DNA of 46,932 nt from Vicinamibacterales bacterium (GCA_041394705.1 JAWKHS010000031.1:1-46932); one strand, 5' to 3'; numbered from the stretch's first letter, positions 8,418 through 17,097 are shown. The notes: a model not told the origin generated them from the sequence alone. Translations and numbers: made by a program.

Positions 8418-8427
8418 AGTGTACAAT
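8418..8427. promoter_or_regulatory. Overlapping divergent -10 boxes (rlmI / rpiB)
   Basis: On the plus strand TACAAT (8422-8427) ends 7 nt before the rpiB ATG. On the minus strand TACACT (plus 8423-8418) serves rlmI with a leader of about 9 nt. The two hexamers share 2 bp, so both polymerases would melt the same site and could not initiate at once. No good -35 elements are seen. Confidence 0.5.
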
Positions 8428-8433
8428 TCTCCG

Positions 8434-8895
8434 ATGCTCGTCGCGCTCGGCGCCGATCACGCTGGCTTCGAGTTGAAAGAGGCGCTCAAGCGGACGCTCG
8501 ACGAGCGGGGCGTCGCCTACCGGGATTTCGGCACGGACTCGGCGACGTCGGTGGACTATCCGGACTTCGCCGCCGAGGTGGCCCGCACCGTGGCGGAGGG
8601 GCGCGCCGATCGCGGCATCCTCGTGTGCGGCAGCGGCGTCGGGATGGCCATCGCCGCCAACAAGGTGCGGGGCATCCGCGCCTCCGTCATCAGCGACGTC
8701 GAAGGCGCGGCGCTCGCCCGCGAACACAACGACCTGAACGTGCTGAGCCTCGGCGCGCGGCGCATGCCGATCGGCCTGGCCGCCGACATCGTGGCCGCCT
8801 TCCTCGACACGCCGTTCGCCGGCGGCCGTCACCTGCGGCGGGTCCAGAAGATCGAGCCCCCCGTCGGACCGCCCGGTTCCCCGACGACCTCGTGA
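8434..8895 (+). CDS. rpiB: Ribose-5-phosphate isomerase B
   Basis: 153 residues, the normal length for RpiB/LacAB isomerases. It interconverts ribose 5-phosphate and ribulose 5-phosphate in the non-oxidative pentose phosphate pathway. Visible motifs are ALGADHAGFELK (Asp8, His9), the catalytic-Cys loop GILVCGSGVGMAIAANK (Cys65) and AREHNDLNVLSLGARR (His near 98). The ATG at 8434 (MLVALGADH) is the family start. It sits 7 nt after a TACAAT box, so the mRNA may be leaderless. glyA follows 22 nt downstream, and rpiB-glyA adjacency is seen in other bacteria. Confidence 0.96.
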   Translation: MLVALGADHAGFELKEALKRTLDERGVAYRDFGTDSATSVDYPDFAAEVARTVAEGRADRGILVCGSGVGMAIAANKVRGIRASVISDVEGAALAREHNDLNVLSLGARRMPIGLAADIVAAFLDTPFAGGRHLRRVQKIEPPVGPPGSPTTS

Positions 8896-8917
8896 TCCTC
8901 ACGCCCCGGTCCCGACC

Positions 8918-10207
8918 ATGAGCGACACCTTCGATCAGGCGCTGTTCCACCGCTCGCTCGCCGACGCCGACCCCGACGTCGCCGCGGCGATCGCCGCCGA
9001 GGCCGCCCGCCAGGAAACGGGCCTCGAACTCATCGCGTCGGAGAACTTCGTCAGCGTCGCCGTGCTCGAGGCGGCCGGCTCGGTGTTGACGAACAAGTAC
9101 GCCGAGGGCTACCCGGGCAAGCGCTACTACGGCGGCTGCGAGCACGTGGACGTCGTCGAAACGCTGGCCATCGAACGCGCCAAGGCGCTCTTCGGCGCCG
9201 AGCATGCGAACGTCCAGCCGCACTCGGGCGCGCAGGCCAACATGGCCGTGCTGCTCGCCACGCTGGCGCCCGGGGACACCATCCTCGGCATGAACCTGGC
9301 GCACGGCGGCCACCTGACGCACGGGCATCCGCTGAACTTCTCCGGCCGCTATTTCACCGTCGTGCCCTACGGCGTGCGCGCCAGCGACGAGCGGATCGAC
9401 TACGACGAAGTGGAGCGGCTCGCACTCGAACACCGGCCGAAGCTGCTCATCGCCGGCGCCAGCGCCTACCCCAGGGCCATCGACTACGCGCGCCTCGGCG
9501 AGATCGCCGGACGCGCCGGAACCCGGCTCATGGTGGACATGGCGCACATCGCCGGGCTGGTGGCGGCCGGCCTGCACCCCAATCCGGTCCCGCACGCCGA
9601 CTTCGTCACGACCACCACGCACAAGACCCTCCGCGGGCCGCGGGCCGGCCTGATCCTCTGCCGCCAGGCGCACGCGAAGGACATCGATCGCGCGGTGTTC
9701 CCGGGCGTCCAGGGCGGGCCGCTGATGCACGTGATCGCGGCCAAGGCGGTCTGCTTCAAGCAGGCGGCCGAACCGGCGTTCATGGACTACCAGCGGCGGG
9801 TCGTCGCCAACGCGGTCCGGCTGGCCGACGCGCTCACCGCTCAGGGCTTCCGCGTGGTCAGCGGCGGCACCGACACCCACCTCGTGCTCGTGGACGTGGT
9901 CTCGCGCGGCCTCACCGGGAAGGCCGCGGAAGCGGCGCTGGGGCGCGCGGCGATCACCGTGAACAAGAACGCCATCCCCTTCGACAAGAACCCGCCGCTC
10001 GTCGCCAGCGGCATCCGCCTGGGCACGCCGGCGATGACCACCCGCGGGATGGGCCCCGCCGAAGCCGAGACCGTGGCGTCCCTGATCGGCCGGGTGCTGG
10101 CGTCGCCGGACGACGCGGCCGTCGCGGCGACGGTGAAGACCGAGGTCGAGCACCTGTGTCAGACGTTCCCGCTGTACCGCGTCGGGACGACCTCGCGGGC
10201 GCAGTAG
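8918..10207 (+). CDS. glyA: Serine hydroxymethyltransferase
   Basis: 429 residues. This PLP enzyme converts serine plus THF to glycine plus methylene-THF, the main one-carbon entry. Motifs include LIASENFVS, NKYAEGYPGKRYYGGCEHVD, NVQPHSGAQAN, MVDMAHIAGLVA and the Schiff-base segment TTTTHKTLRGPR, with Lys236 as the PLP lysine. The C-terminal IRLGTPAMTTRGMG is also characteristic. It is co-directional with rpiB and the helicase gene, whose GTG start overlaps the last 52 nt of glyA in another frame. Confidence 0.98.
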   Translation: MSDTFDQALFHRSLADADPDVAAAIAAEAARQETGLELIASENFVSVAVLEAAGSVLTNKYAEGYPGKRYYGGCEHVDVVETLAIERAKALFGAEHANVQPHSGAQANMAVLLATLAPGDTILGMNLAHGGHLTHGHPLNFSGRYFTVVPYGVRASDERIDYDEVERLALEHRPKLLIAGASAYPRAIDYARLGEIAGRAGTRLMVDMAHIAGLVAAGLHPNPVPHADFVTTTTHKTLRGPRAGLILCRQAHAKDIDRAVFPGVQGGPLMHVIAAKAVCFKQAAEPAFMDYQRRVVANAVRLADALTAQGFRVVSGGTDTHLVLVDVVSRGLTGKAAEAALGRAAITVNKNAIPFDKNPPLVASGIRLGTPAMTTRGMGPAEAETVASLIGRVLASPDDAAVAATVKTEVEHLCQTFPLYRVGTTSRAQ

Positions 10208-12162
10208 CGCAGGCCTTCGCGGACGACGGCCCGCTCGCGCGGGCCCTGGCGGGGTTCGAGCCGCGCGAGGGCCAGCGGCGCATGGCCGGCGCCGTGGCCC
10301 GCGCCCTCGAGGACGGCGGCGTCCTGATGGCCGAGGCCGGCACGGGCACCGGCAAGACGATGGCCTACCTCGTGCCATCGGTGCTGAGCGGCCACCGCGT
10401 GCTCGTGTCCACGGGCACGAAGAACCTGCAGGAGCAGATCTTCGAGAAGGACGTGCCGGCGCTGCGGGCCGCCCTCGGCCTTCCGTTCAGCGCCACCTGC
10501 ATGAAGGGCCGCGGGAACTACCTGTGCCTGCACCGGTTCGAGGAATACCGGTCCCGGCAAGGCGTGCGCGGCCAGCGGCTGACGTCGCAGGACGCCATCT
10601 TCCTCCCGGTCGTCGAGCAGTGGGCGGCCGCCACCGGCACGGGCGACCGGGCCGAGATCTCGGAGCTGCCCGAGGACCTCCCGTTGTGGCACGAGGTGTC
10701 GGCCACGGCCGACACGTGCCTTGGCTCGGACTGCCCGCGGCACGCCGAGTGCTTCGTGACGCGGATGCGCCAGCGCGCGGCCGAGAGCGACGTCGTGATC
10801 GTCAACCACCACCTGCTCTGCGCGGACGCCGCGGTGCGGGAGAGTGCCTACGGCGAGGTGATCCCGTCGTGCCCGCACCTGGTGGTGGACGAGGCGCACC
10901 AGCTCGAGGACATCGCCACGCAGTACTTCGGCACGGCCGTGAGCAACCTGCGCGTGGACGACCTCGCGCGCGACGCCAGCCACGCGCTGGCCGGGGCTGG
11001 GCACCCGGGCGCGTCGGAGGTCCACGGCGCGGCCAGGGGCGTGATGCACGTGGTGGACCACTCGCGGGCCTTCTTCTCGGCGCTCGCGCTGGCCCGCATG
11101 GGACGCGGCGACGAGCGGCTTCGCGTGGCGCCCGAGTGGTTCGCCGAGCACGTGCACACCGGCCTGGACCTCGCCGGCGCGCTGGACGGCCTGCAGGCCA
11201 CCTGCGCGCTCGCGGCGGCGCGAGGCGACGAGCCGGCCGGCGGAGCACGCACGGACGACCTCTCGGCCGTCGGGCGGCGCGCCGGAGAACTCGCGGCCGA
11301 CCTCCGGTTCCTGCTCGCCGCGGCCGATCCCGCCTACGTCTATTTCCTCGAGATGAAGGGGCGCGCGGTGCAGCTCCGGGCGGCCCCGATCGACGTCTCG
11401 CGTATCGTCCGCGACCTGGTCGCCGGCCAGCGCCGGACGACGGTGCTCACCTCGGCAACCCTCACGGTGGAGGGCCGCTTCGACTACGTCAAGGACCGCC
11501 TGGGCCTGGAGGATGCGCTGGAACTGGCCGTGCCGTCCGAGTTCGACTACCGGCGGCAGACGCTGCTGTACCTGCCGCGGCGCATGCCGCTGCCCCGCGA
11601 CGAGCGCTATGCCGACGCCGTCGCCTGGGAGACGCGCCAGCTGCTGACCTGCTCGCGCGGCCGCGCGTTCGTGCTGTTCACGAGCTACGCGTCGATGCGC
11701 GCCGTGGTGCAGCGCCTGGAACTCGAGCTCGAGTACCCCGTGCTCGTCCAGGGCACGGCGCCCCGCTCGGCGCTCCTGGCCGAGTTCCGGGCGACGCCGC
11801 ACGCCGTGCTCTTCGCGACGTCCTCCTTCTGGCAGGGGGTGGACGTGCAGGGCGATCAGCTGAGCGCCGTCATCATCGACAAGCTGCCGTTCGCCTCGCC
11901 GGGCGACCCCGTGGTGGCCGCCCGGATCGACGCCATGACGGCCCGGGGAGAAAGCGCGTTCGAGCGCTACCAGGTTCCGCTGGCCATCCTGGCGCTGCAG
12001 CAGGGGCTCGGACGTCTCATCCGGCACAGGAACGACCGCGGGGTCCTGGCGGTGCTGGACCCGCGCGTGCGGACGATGGGGTACGGGCGACGCTTCCTGG
12101 CCTCGCTGCCGCCGGCGCCGATCACGAGCGACGTCGAGCACGTGCGGCGGTTCTTCGCCTGA
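10156..12162 (+). CDS. DinG/XPD-family ATP-dependent DNA helicase with Fe-S cluster
   Basis: 668 residues. Walker A is AEAGTGTGKTMAYL (Lys67) and the DEAH box is LVVDEAHQLED (about 245-248). Four cysteines fit the XPD/DinG 4Fe-4S cluster: Cys124 in GRGNYLC, then Cys188, Cys193 and Cys199 in CLGSDCPRHAEC, with the 5 and 6 residue spacing of DinG. C-terminal motifs are VLTSATL, VLFATSSFWQGVDVQG and QGLGRLIRHRNDRG. Such helicases unwind 5'-to-3' at D-loops and R-loops. No other in-frame start retains the conserved FEPREGQRRMA segment, so GTG 10156 is chosen despite its 52-nt overlap with glyA. E. coli YoaA is an equally good comparison. Confidence 0.93.
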   Translation: MSDVPAVPRRDDLAGAVAQAFADDGPLARALAGFEPREGQRRMAGAVARALEDGGVLMAEAGTGTGKTMAYLVPSVLSGHRVLVSTGTKNLQEQIFEKDVPALRAALGLPFSATCMKGRGNYLCLHRFEEYRSRQGVRGQRLTSQDAIFLPVVEQWAAATGTGDRAEISELPEDLPLWHEVSATADTCLGSDCPRHAECFVTRMRQRAAESDVVIVNHHLLCADAAVRESAYGEVIPSCPHLVVDEAHQLEDIATQYFGTAVSNLRVDDLARDASHALAGAGHPGASEVHGAARGVMHVVDHSRAFFSALALARMGRGDERLRVAPEWFAEHVHTGLDLAGALDGLQATCALAAARGDEPAGGARTDDLSAVGRRAGELAADLRFLLAAADPAYVYFLEMKGRAVQLRAAPIDVSRIVRDLVAGQRRTTVLTSATLTVEGRFDYVKDRLGLEDALELAVPSEFDYRRQTLLYLPRRMPLPRDERYADAVAWETRQLLTCSRGRAFVLFTSYASMRAVVQRLELELEYPVLVQGTAPRSALLAEFRATPHAVLFATSSFWQGVDVQGDQLSAVIIDKLPFASPGDPVVAARIDAMTARGESAFERYQVPLAILALQQGLGRLIRHRNDRGVLAVLDPRVRTMGYGRRFLASLPPAPITSDVEHVRRFFA

Positions 12163-12181
12163 AAGACGGCGGCCTTCGGGC

Positions 12182-12187
12182 TACACT
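12182..12187 (+). promoter_or_regulatory. -10 element (TACACT) for the TPR-yggS-divIVA-hut unit
   Basis: TACACT lies 27 nt before the ATG at 12215, with a GGGGAGGGG purine tract between that may serve as the ribosome-binding site. It falls just after the helicase stop codon. No clear -35 hexamer is present. Confidence 0.45.
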
Positions 12188-12214
12188 GAACCCCTGGGGA
12201 GGGGCTTCCACGCC

Positions 12215-13147
12215 ATGACTCGACGCTTTGTATCTCCACTGCTCACGGCCCTGGTGGTCCTCGCCGTGGCCGCCCCGGCGATGGCGCAGACGGGCCTCGT
12301 CAAAGGCAAGGTGGTCGGGCCCGACGGCAAGCCGGTGCCGGACGCGGCGGTGACGGTGGAGTCCACCGACGGCGTCAACCGCAAGCTCACCACGAAGACC
12401 GACAAGCGCGGGGAGTTCGTGCAGCTCGGCCTGCAGTCGGGCGGCTACCGCGTGACGGCCACGGCCGACAAGCTGGGCACCGGCGTGGGCGACGTGCGTG
12501 TGCGCGTGGGCCAATCCACCGACGTCACCATCACGCTCTCGGCCACGCCGCCGGGCATGGATCCGAAGGTGGCGGAGCTGCGCAAGACGTTCGAGGAGGG
12601 CGTGGCCGCAAGCCGCGCCAAGGACTACGACACGGCCATCGCGAAGTTCGAGGCCGCCCTCGCCCTCCAGCCGACCTGCCACGAGTGCTACTACAACATC
12701 GGCTACGCCTACCTGCAGAAGAAGGACGAGAAACAGGCCGAGGAGCAGTGGAAGAAGGCCCTCGAACAGAAGCCCGATCACGCCGAGACCCTCACGGCGC
12801 TGGCGACGCTCTACAACCAGCAGAAGCGCTTCGAGGAGGCCGCCGCCGTGAGCGCCAAGGTGACGGCCGCCAGCCCGGGCGGCAGCGCCGACGCCATCTA
12901 CAACCAGGGCATCATCCTCTGGAACTCCGGCAAGACGGCCGAGGCGAAGGTGAAGTTCGAGGAGGCCGTCGCGGCCGATCCGACCCACGCCGACAGCCGC
13001 TTCCAGCTCGGCATGGCGCTCCTGAACGAGGGCAAGATGCCCGAGGCCATCGCCAGCTTCGAGAAGTACCTCGAGATGGCGCCGTCGGGGCAGTTCGCGG
13101 CCCAGGCCAAGGCCATGCTCTCGCAGTTGAAGCCCCCGGCGGCGTGA
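12215..13147 (+). CDS. Exported carboxypeptidase-regulatory-like domain + TPR protein
   Basis: 310 residues. Signal peptide MTRRFVSPLLTALVVLAVAAPAMA, cleavage before Gln25. Residues about 28-110 form a CarboxypepD_reg-like beta-sandwich (GKVVGPDGKPVPDAAVTVESTDG...TKTDKRGEFVQLGL). From about 118 there are four to five TPRs, for example CYYNIGYAYLQKKDEKQAEEQWKKAL. Proteins like this are common in Acidobacteriota envelopes, probably as periplasmic scaffolds; no specific partner is shown. It leads a plus-strand run, with the stop (TGA) overlapping the yggS GTG. Whether it is functionally linked to the next genes is unknown. Confidence 0.87.
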   Translation: MTRRFVSPLLTALVVLAVAAPAMAQTGLVKGKVVGPDGKPVPDAAVTVESTDGVNRKLTTKTDKRGEFVQLGLQSGGYRVTATADKLGTGVGDVRVRVGQSTDVTITLSATPPGMDPKVAELRKTFEEGVAASRAKDYDTAIAKFEAALALQPTCHECYYNIGYAYLQKKDEKQAEEQWKKALEQKPDHAETLTALATLYNQQKRFEEAAAVSAKVTAASPGGSADAIYNQGIILWNSGKTAEAKVKFEEAVAADPTHADSRFQLGMALLNEGKMPEAIASFEKYLEMAPSGQFAAQAKAMLSQLKPPAA

Positions 13148-13848
13148 GCGCCCTCGCGGACACGATCCGCGCCCGCCTGGACGCCGTCCGGGAGCGCATC
13201 GCGCGGGCGGCGGCCAGGGCCGGGCGGCCCGCCGAGGCGGTCCGGCTGGTGGCGGTGTCGAAGACCTACCCCGTCGAGCACGTCCGGGCGGCCGTCCAGG
13301 CCGGGCAGCGCGACTTCGGCGAGAACAAGGTGCAGGAAGGCCTGCAGAAGATCGCGGAAGCGGCCGACAGTACGATCCGGTGGCACCTCATCGGCCACCT
13401 CCAGTCGAACAAGGCCAGGAAGTCGGCCGAGGCGTTCGACTGGATTCACGCGGTCGACAGCGTCGCCCTGCTGGGCAGGATCGACGAGGCGGCCGCGGCG
13501 GCCGGACGCCGGCCGCGGGTGCTCGTCCAGGTGGACCTCGCGGGCGAGGCCACGAAGTTCGGGGCCTCGCCGGCGGACGTGCCTGGGATCTTCGCGGCGG
13601 CGGAGGGGTTGGCGGCGGCGGATCTCGCGGGGCTCATGCTGCTCCCGCCCGCCGTGGACGACCCGGACGACGCCCGGCCGTGGTTCCGGCGGCTCGTGGC
13701 CCTGCGCGACGAGCTGGCGGCCTCGGGCGTGCCGGCAGCCCGGCTCGCAGAACTCTCGATGGGCATGAGCCACGACTTCGAGGTGGCCGTCGAGGAAGGC
13801 GCGACGATCGTGCGAATCGGGAGCGCGATCTTCGGCGAACGGCAATGA
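13144..13848 (+). CDS. yggS: PLP homeostasis protein, YggS/PLPBP (COG0325) family
   Basis: 234 residues, a single alanine-racemase-like barrel that binds pyridoxal phosphate and balances PLP and amino-acid pools. Motifs are LVAVSKTYPVE (PLP Lys40), FGENKVQE, WHLIGHLQSNKA, VQVDLAGEATKFG and ELSMGMSHDFEVAVEEGATIVRIGSAIFG. The GTG at 13144 overlaps the previous stop (GTGA), so translation is probably coupled. In many bacteria yggS sits with yggT, divIVA or ftsZ-side genes. The arrangement yggS-divIVA-yggU here matches that known neighbourhood. Confidence 0.96.
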   Translation: MSALADTIRARLDAVRERIARAAARAGRPAEAVRLVAVSKTYPVEHVRAAVQAGQRDFGENKVQEGLQKIAEAADSTIRWHLIGHLQSNKARKSAEAFDWIHAVDSVALLGRIDEAAAAAGRRPRVLVQVDLAGEATKFGASPADVPGIFAAAEGLAAADLAGLMLLPPAVDDPDDARPWFRRLVALRDELAASGVPAARLAELSMGMSHDFEVAVEEGATIVRIGSAIFGERQ

Positions 13849-13890
13849 GTTGTCCGGACGGCCTGCTGGGCCGCCCCTTGGAAAGCGAAC

Positions 13891-14457
13891 ATGAACGTCA
13901 CGCCCCTGGATCTGCGTCAGCAGCGCTTCAAGTCCGCCATGCGCGGGTACGACCGCGGCGAGGTGGACGCCCTCCTGGCCGAGGTCGCCGACGACTACGA
14001 AGGTGCAATCCGCGAGACCGACCGCCTGCGGCAGGAAGTGGCCCGGCTCGAGGCCGCGCTCGACGAACACCGGTCCGAGGAGAAGAGCCTCAAGAACACC
14101 CTCATGACGGCGCAGCGCCTGTCGGACGAGCTCCGGGCGACGGCCGAGCGCGACGCCCAGCGGATCGTGCGCGAGGCCGAGGCGCGGGCCGACCTGCTGC
14201 TCCAGAAGACGCAGGCGCGCTTCGAGGAACTGCAGCGCGAGATCGAGGGACTGCGTTCCCGCCGGCGCGAGACCGAGACGTCGGTGGAGGCCATCATCAA
14301 CGCCCTCAAGAACACGCTGGACTTCGTCCGCGAGCAGGATCAGCGCGAGCGGGAAGACAAGATCCGCCTGCTGCGGCCGCGCTCCACCGACAGCGCCGTC
14401 GCCGTGGCCGCGGGCGCGGTCCCGGCTGAACCGCAGGTCCGCTCCCAGAACGGCTGA
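13891..14457 (+). CDS. DivIVA-domain protein
   Basis: 188 residues. The N-terminal MNVTPLDLRQQRFKSAMRGYDRGEVDALL is the DivIVA membrane-binding signature. A long coiled coil spans about 35-165, with heptad patterns such as LRQEVARLEAALDEH. The tail is low in complexity. DivIVA proteins mark curved membrane or septal sites and recruit division or cell-wall proteins. A GGAAAG Shine-Dalgarno sits 5 nt upstream. It lies between yggS and yggU, the classic division-associated order, which supports a cell-shape role. Confidence 0.94.
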   Translation: MNVTPLDLRQQRFKSAMRGYDRGEVDALLAEVADDYEGAIRETDRLRQEVARLEAALDEHRSEEKSLKNTLMTAQRLSDELRATAERDAQRIVREAEARADLLLQKTQARFEELQREIEGLRSRRRETETSVEAIINALKNTLDFVREQDQREREDKIRLLRPRSTDSAVAVAAGAVPAEPQVRSQNG

Positions 14458-14468
14458 TCGGCGCGCCC

Positions 14469-14756
14469 ATGGTCACCGAGGGGCCCGGCGGCACCTACGT
14501 CGCGGTCCGGGTCGTTCCTCGTGCCGCGCGATCGGCGCTCGCGGGTGAGCGGGATGGGGCGCTCGTCGTGCGCGTGGCCGCGCCGCCGGTGGACGGCAAG
14601 GCCAACGACGCCCTCGTCTCGTTCCTGGCGGCCGTGCTCGACGTGCCGGCGCGGGCGGTCACCGTCGCGCGCGGTGATACCTCCCGCCACAAGCGGATCT
14701 TCATCAACGGCCTGGCGCCCGCCGACGTCCGGCGGCGCCTGATGCCCGCCTCATGA
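14469..14756 (+). CDS. yggU: DUF167/YggU family protein
   Basis: 95 residues. The defining motif VRVAAPPVDGKANDALVSFLAAVLDVPARAVTVARGDTSRHKRI is present in pieces across residues 36-80. Structures of the family exist but the molecular role is not settled. It starts 11 nt after divIVA and its stop overlaps the ATG of hutI (ATGA), so all belong to one transcript. The start at 14469 gives the usual N-terminal strand (YVAVRVVPRA). Confidence 0.92.
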   Translation: MVTEGPGGTYVAVRVVPRAARSALAGERDGALVVRVAAPPVDGKANDALVSFLAAVLDVPARAVTVARGDTSRHKRIFINGLAPADVRRRLMPAS

Positions 14757-16021
14757 CCCCGGCCGACTTCCTCATCGAACGCGCCGACGTCGTGGCGACG
14801 TGCGCCGGACCCGCGCCGAAGGCCGGCCCGGCCCAGGGGGACATCCGCGCCGTCTCCGGCGGGTCGGTGGCGGCGTGGCAGGGCCGGATTGTCGCCGTCG
14901 GCCCCGCCGACGAGGTGGCCGGCGCGATCGCCCTCCAGCCCGGCGCCATCCGGATCAACGGACGCGGCACCACCGTCGTCCCGGGCTTCGTCGACTCGCA
15001 CACCCACCTGGTCTACGCCGGCGACCGCCGGCAGGAGCTCGCGCGACGACTCGCCGGGGCCACCTACGCCGAGATCGCCGCGTCCGGCGGCGGCATCGTG
15101 GCGACGGTGGCGGCGACGCGGGCGGCCTCGGAAGACGACCTGGTCGCCAGCGCGCTCCCGCGGCTCGCCGACGCGCTCGCCTCCGGCACCACCACCTGCG
15201 AGGTCAAGAGCGGCTACGGCCTCGACACGGCCTCGGAGCTCAAGCTGCTCCGGGCGATCCGGACGCTGGCGGAGGACCAGGCCGTCGATCTGTCCCCGAC
15301 GTTCATGGGCGCGCACGACGTGCCGCCCGAGTATCGCGGCCGACGCGACGCCTACGTCCGCCTCGTGATCGACGAAATGCTGCCGGCCGTGGCCTCGGCC
15401 GGCCTGGCCGAGTGGAACGACGTCTTCTGCGAGGACGGCGTGTTCACGCCGGACGAAGCCGCGGCGATCCTCGAGGCCGGACGGGCGCTGGGCCTGGCGC
15501 CCCGCATCCACGCCGACGAGCTGGGCCCGAGCGGCGGCGCGAGGACGGCGGCGCTCGTGCGAGCCGTCTCGGCCGATCACCTCATCTTCGTGGACGACGA
15601 CGGCGCCCGCGCGCTGGCGGCGGCGGGCGTCGTCGCCACGCTGCTCCCGGCGGCGGCGTTCTTCCTCAAGCTGGGCCGCTACGCGCCGGCCCGACAGCTC
15701 GTCGAGCGGCACGTGCCCGTCGCGCTCGCCACCGACATGAATCCGGGCGGCGGGTTCTCACCGTCCATGCCCTTCGTCATCGCGCTGGCGGCGTTCGGCA
15801 TGCACCTCACCCTGGAAGAAGCGCTCGTCGCCGCCACCGTCAACGGCGCCGCCGCGCTCCGGCGCAGCCACGACGCCGGCAGCCTGGAACGTGGCAAGCT
15901 GATGGACTGCGTCATCATCGACGGGACGCTCTCCGACCTGGCGCGCATCGGCGCGCCGGTCGTCGCCGGCGTCGTCAAGCGGGGCCGCATCGTGAGCGGC
16001 CGGTTCGCCACCCACCCATGA
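14753..16021 (+). CDS. hutI: Imidazolonepropionase
   Basis: 422 residues. It hydrolyses imidazolone-5-propionate to N-formimino-L-glutamate in histidine degradation. Metal and substrate motifs of the amidohydrolase fold are clear: VPGFVDSHTHLVYAGDRRQE, GTTTCEVKSGYGLD, FMGAHDVPPEY, RIHADELGPSGGA, SADHLIFVDD and ALATDMNPGGGF. The length is normal (405-425). Its ATG overlaps the yggU stop and its own stop overlaps the next ATG. hutH and hutU are not in this window. Confidence 0.97.
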   Translation: MTPADFLIERADVVATCAGPAPKAGPAQGDIRAVSGGSVAAWQGRIVAVGPADEVAGAIALQPGAIRINGRGTTVVPGFVDSHTHLVYAGDRRQELARRLAGATYAEIAASGGGIVATVAATRAASEDDLVASALPRLADALASGTTTCEVKSGYGLDTASELKLLRAIRTLAEDQAVDLSPTFMGAHDVPPEYRGRRDAYVRLVIDEMLPAVASAGLAEWNDVFCEDGVFTPDEAAAILEAGRALGLAPRIHADELGPSGGARTAALVRAVSADHLIFVDDDGARALAAAGVVATLLPAAAFFLKLGRYAPARQLVERHVPVALATDMNPGGGFSPSMPFVIALAAFGMHLTLEEALVAATVNGAAALRRSHDAGSLERGKLMDCVIIDGTLSDLARIGAPVVAGVVKRGRIVSGRFATHP

Positions 16022-16641
16022 CCACATTCGCCTCCCGCCCGTTCACCGAACTGCTCGACCTCCTCGCCGCACCGACGCCCACCCCCGGAGGCGGCGTCGC
16101 GGCGGCCCTGTCGGGCGCCCTGGGCGCCGCCGTCGGCCAGATGGTGGCCTCGTTGCCCCGGACCCGGCACGGGACGCCGGAGGAGCACCAGCGCCTCATG
16201 ACGGCGTCCAGCACGCTGGGCGGCCTGCGGGCGACGCTCCTGGCGCTGGCGGACGCGGACGCCCAGGCGGTGAGGCAGCTCGTCACGGCGTCGCGGCTGC
16301 CGAAGGCGACGCCCGACGAGCACCAGGCGTGGCAGACGGCCCTGGCCGCGGCGGCGCGCGAGGCCACGCGGGTGCCCCTCGAGACCGTCAACACCGCCGC
16401 CGACGCGCTCGAAGCGATCGTGGCGGTGGCAGCGGGCGGCGCGCCGGTGGCGGCGGCGGACGTCTTCGCGGCCATCACCCTGTTGAGCGGGACGGCGGAC
16501 GGCGCGGCGGCCACGGTCCGCACCAACCTGACCGCGAGCCGGGACGACGACTACGTGCGCGAGACGTCGGCGGCGCTCACGCTGGCCCTGGATCGGGTGG
16601 AGCGCGCCGTGCACGACGCGCTCGGCGCGCTGCAGGCCTGA
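16018..16641 (+). CDS. Cyclodeaminase/cyclohydrolase family protein (FTCD C-terminal-domain type)
   Basis: 207 residues, all-helical. PTPTPGGGVAAALSGALGAAVGQMVASL is the family fingerprint, with PTPGGG the folate-binding loop, and LPKATPDEHQAWQTAL follows later. Stand-alone proteins of this kind act as formimido-THF cyclodeaminase or methenyl-THF cyclohydrolase (FchA). Position directly behind hutI, with ATGA overlap, favours the step that passes the formimino group of histidine breakdown to the folate pool. The transferase half is not encoded here. Confidence 0.9.
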   Translation: MTTFASRPFTELLDLLAAPTPTPGGGVAAALSGALGAAVGQMVASLPRTRHGTPEEHQRLMTASSTLGGLRATLLALADADAQAVRQLVTASRLPKATPDEHQAWQTALAAAAREATRVPLETVNTAADALEAIVAVAAGGAPVAAADVFAAITLLSGTADGAAATVRTNLTASRDDDYVRETSAALTLALDRVERAVHDALGALQA

Positions 16642-16671
16642 GCGCCCGCCGCGGCGGCAGGCGGCGCGGCC

Positions 16672-17010
16672 TCAGTACGCCATGCGACGCATGTCGACGT
16701 CGAGCGCGTGGTGCCACTTGTAGACGTAGGCCCCCGGCAGCAGGTGGACGTCGTCCACGTAGGCCGCCGTGATCCTGGCCTGCACGTTCTGGAACACCAC
16801 GTTCAGCGAGGCGGGGTCGACCGGGAGTTCCTGCTCGCGGGCGATGTCGGCCACGCGCGCCTTGAGCTGCTCGGCGGTCTGGTTGGTGCTGAAGAGCACC
16901 GCCTGCTGCACGGCGTCCTGGAACTGGTAGAACGCCCACGTGGAGCGCGCGAGCTGCACGCAGCCGTTCAGGATGAGCGCCACGACGATGAGCTTGACGA
17001 GAGTCGACAT
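16672..17010 (-). CDS. Small single-pass membrane protein downstream of lepB
   Basis: 112 residues. One N-terminal membrane segment (LVKLIVVALILNGCVQL) is followed by a periplasmic domain containing FYQFQDAVQQAVLF, a helical TAEQLKARVADIAREQEL and a strand-rich end with a conserved-looking AAYVDDVHLLPGAYVYKWHH. I do not recognise it with certainty. The size, layout and place after lepB recall the DUF4845 proteins that follow lepB in proteobacteria, but this needs a profile search. Start ATG 17010 is preferred over 17031 because it begins right before the membrane segment. It is separated from lepB by 87 nt. Confidence 0.72.
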   Translation of the reverse strand: MSTLVKLIVVALILNGCVQLARSTWAFYQFQDAVQQAVLFSTNQTAEQLKARVADIAREQELPVDPASLNVVFQNVQARITAAYVDDVHLLPGAYVYKWHHALDVDMRRMAY

Positions 17011-17097
17011 ACCAGCCCTGACGGGAGACACCCGTTCTATCGGCGCGGGCTGCCCACCACTGCAGCCGGGCGCCGGCAGGGCCGGCCCGGGTCGACG

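Noticed and set aside
8690..10378. 562-codon minus-strand frame across rpiB and glyA
   Set aside because: It lies antisense to both genes with His/Arg/Asp-rich composition; rpiB and glyA motifs are unambiguous.
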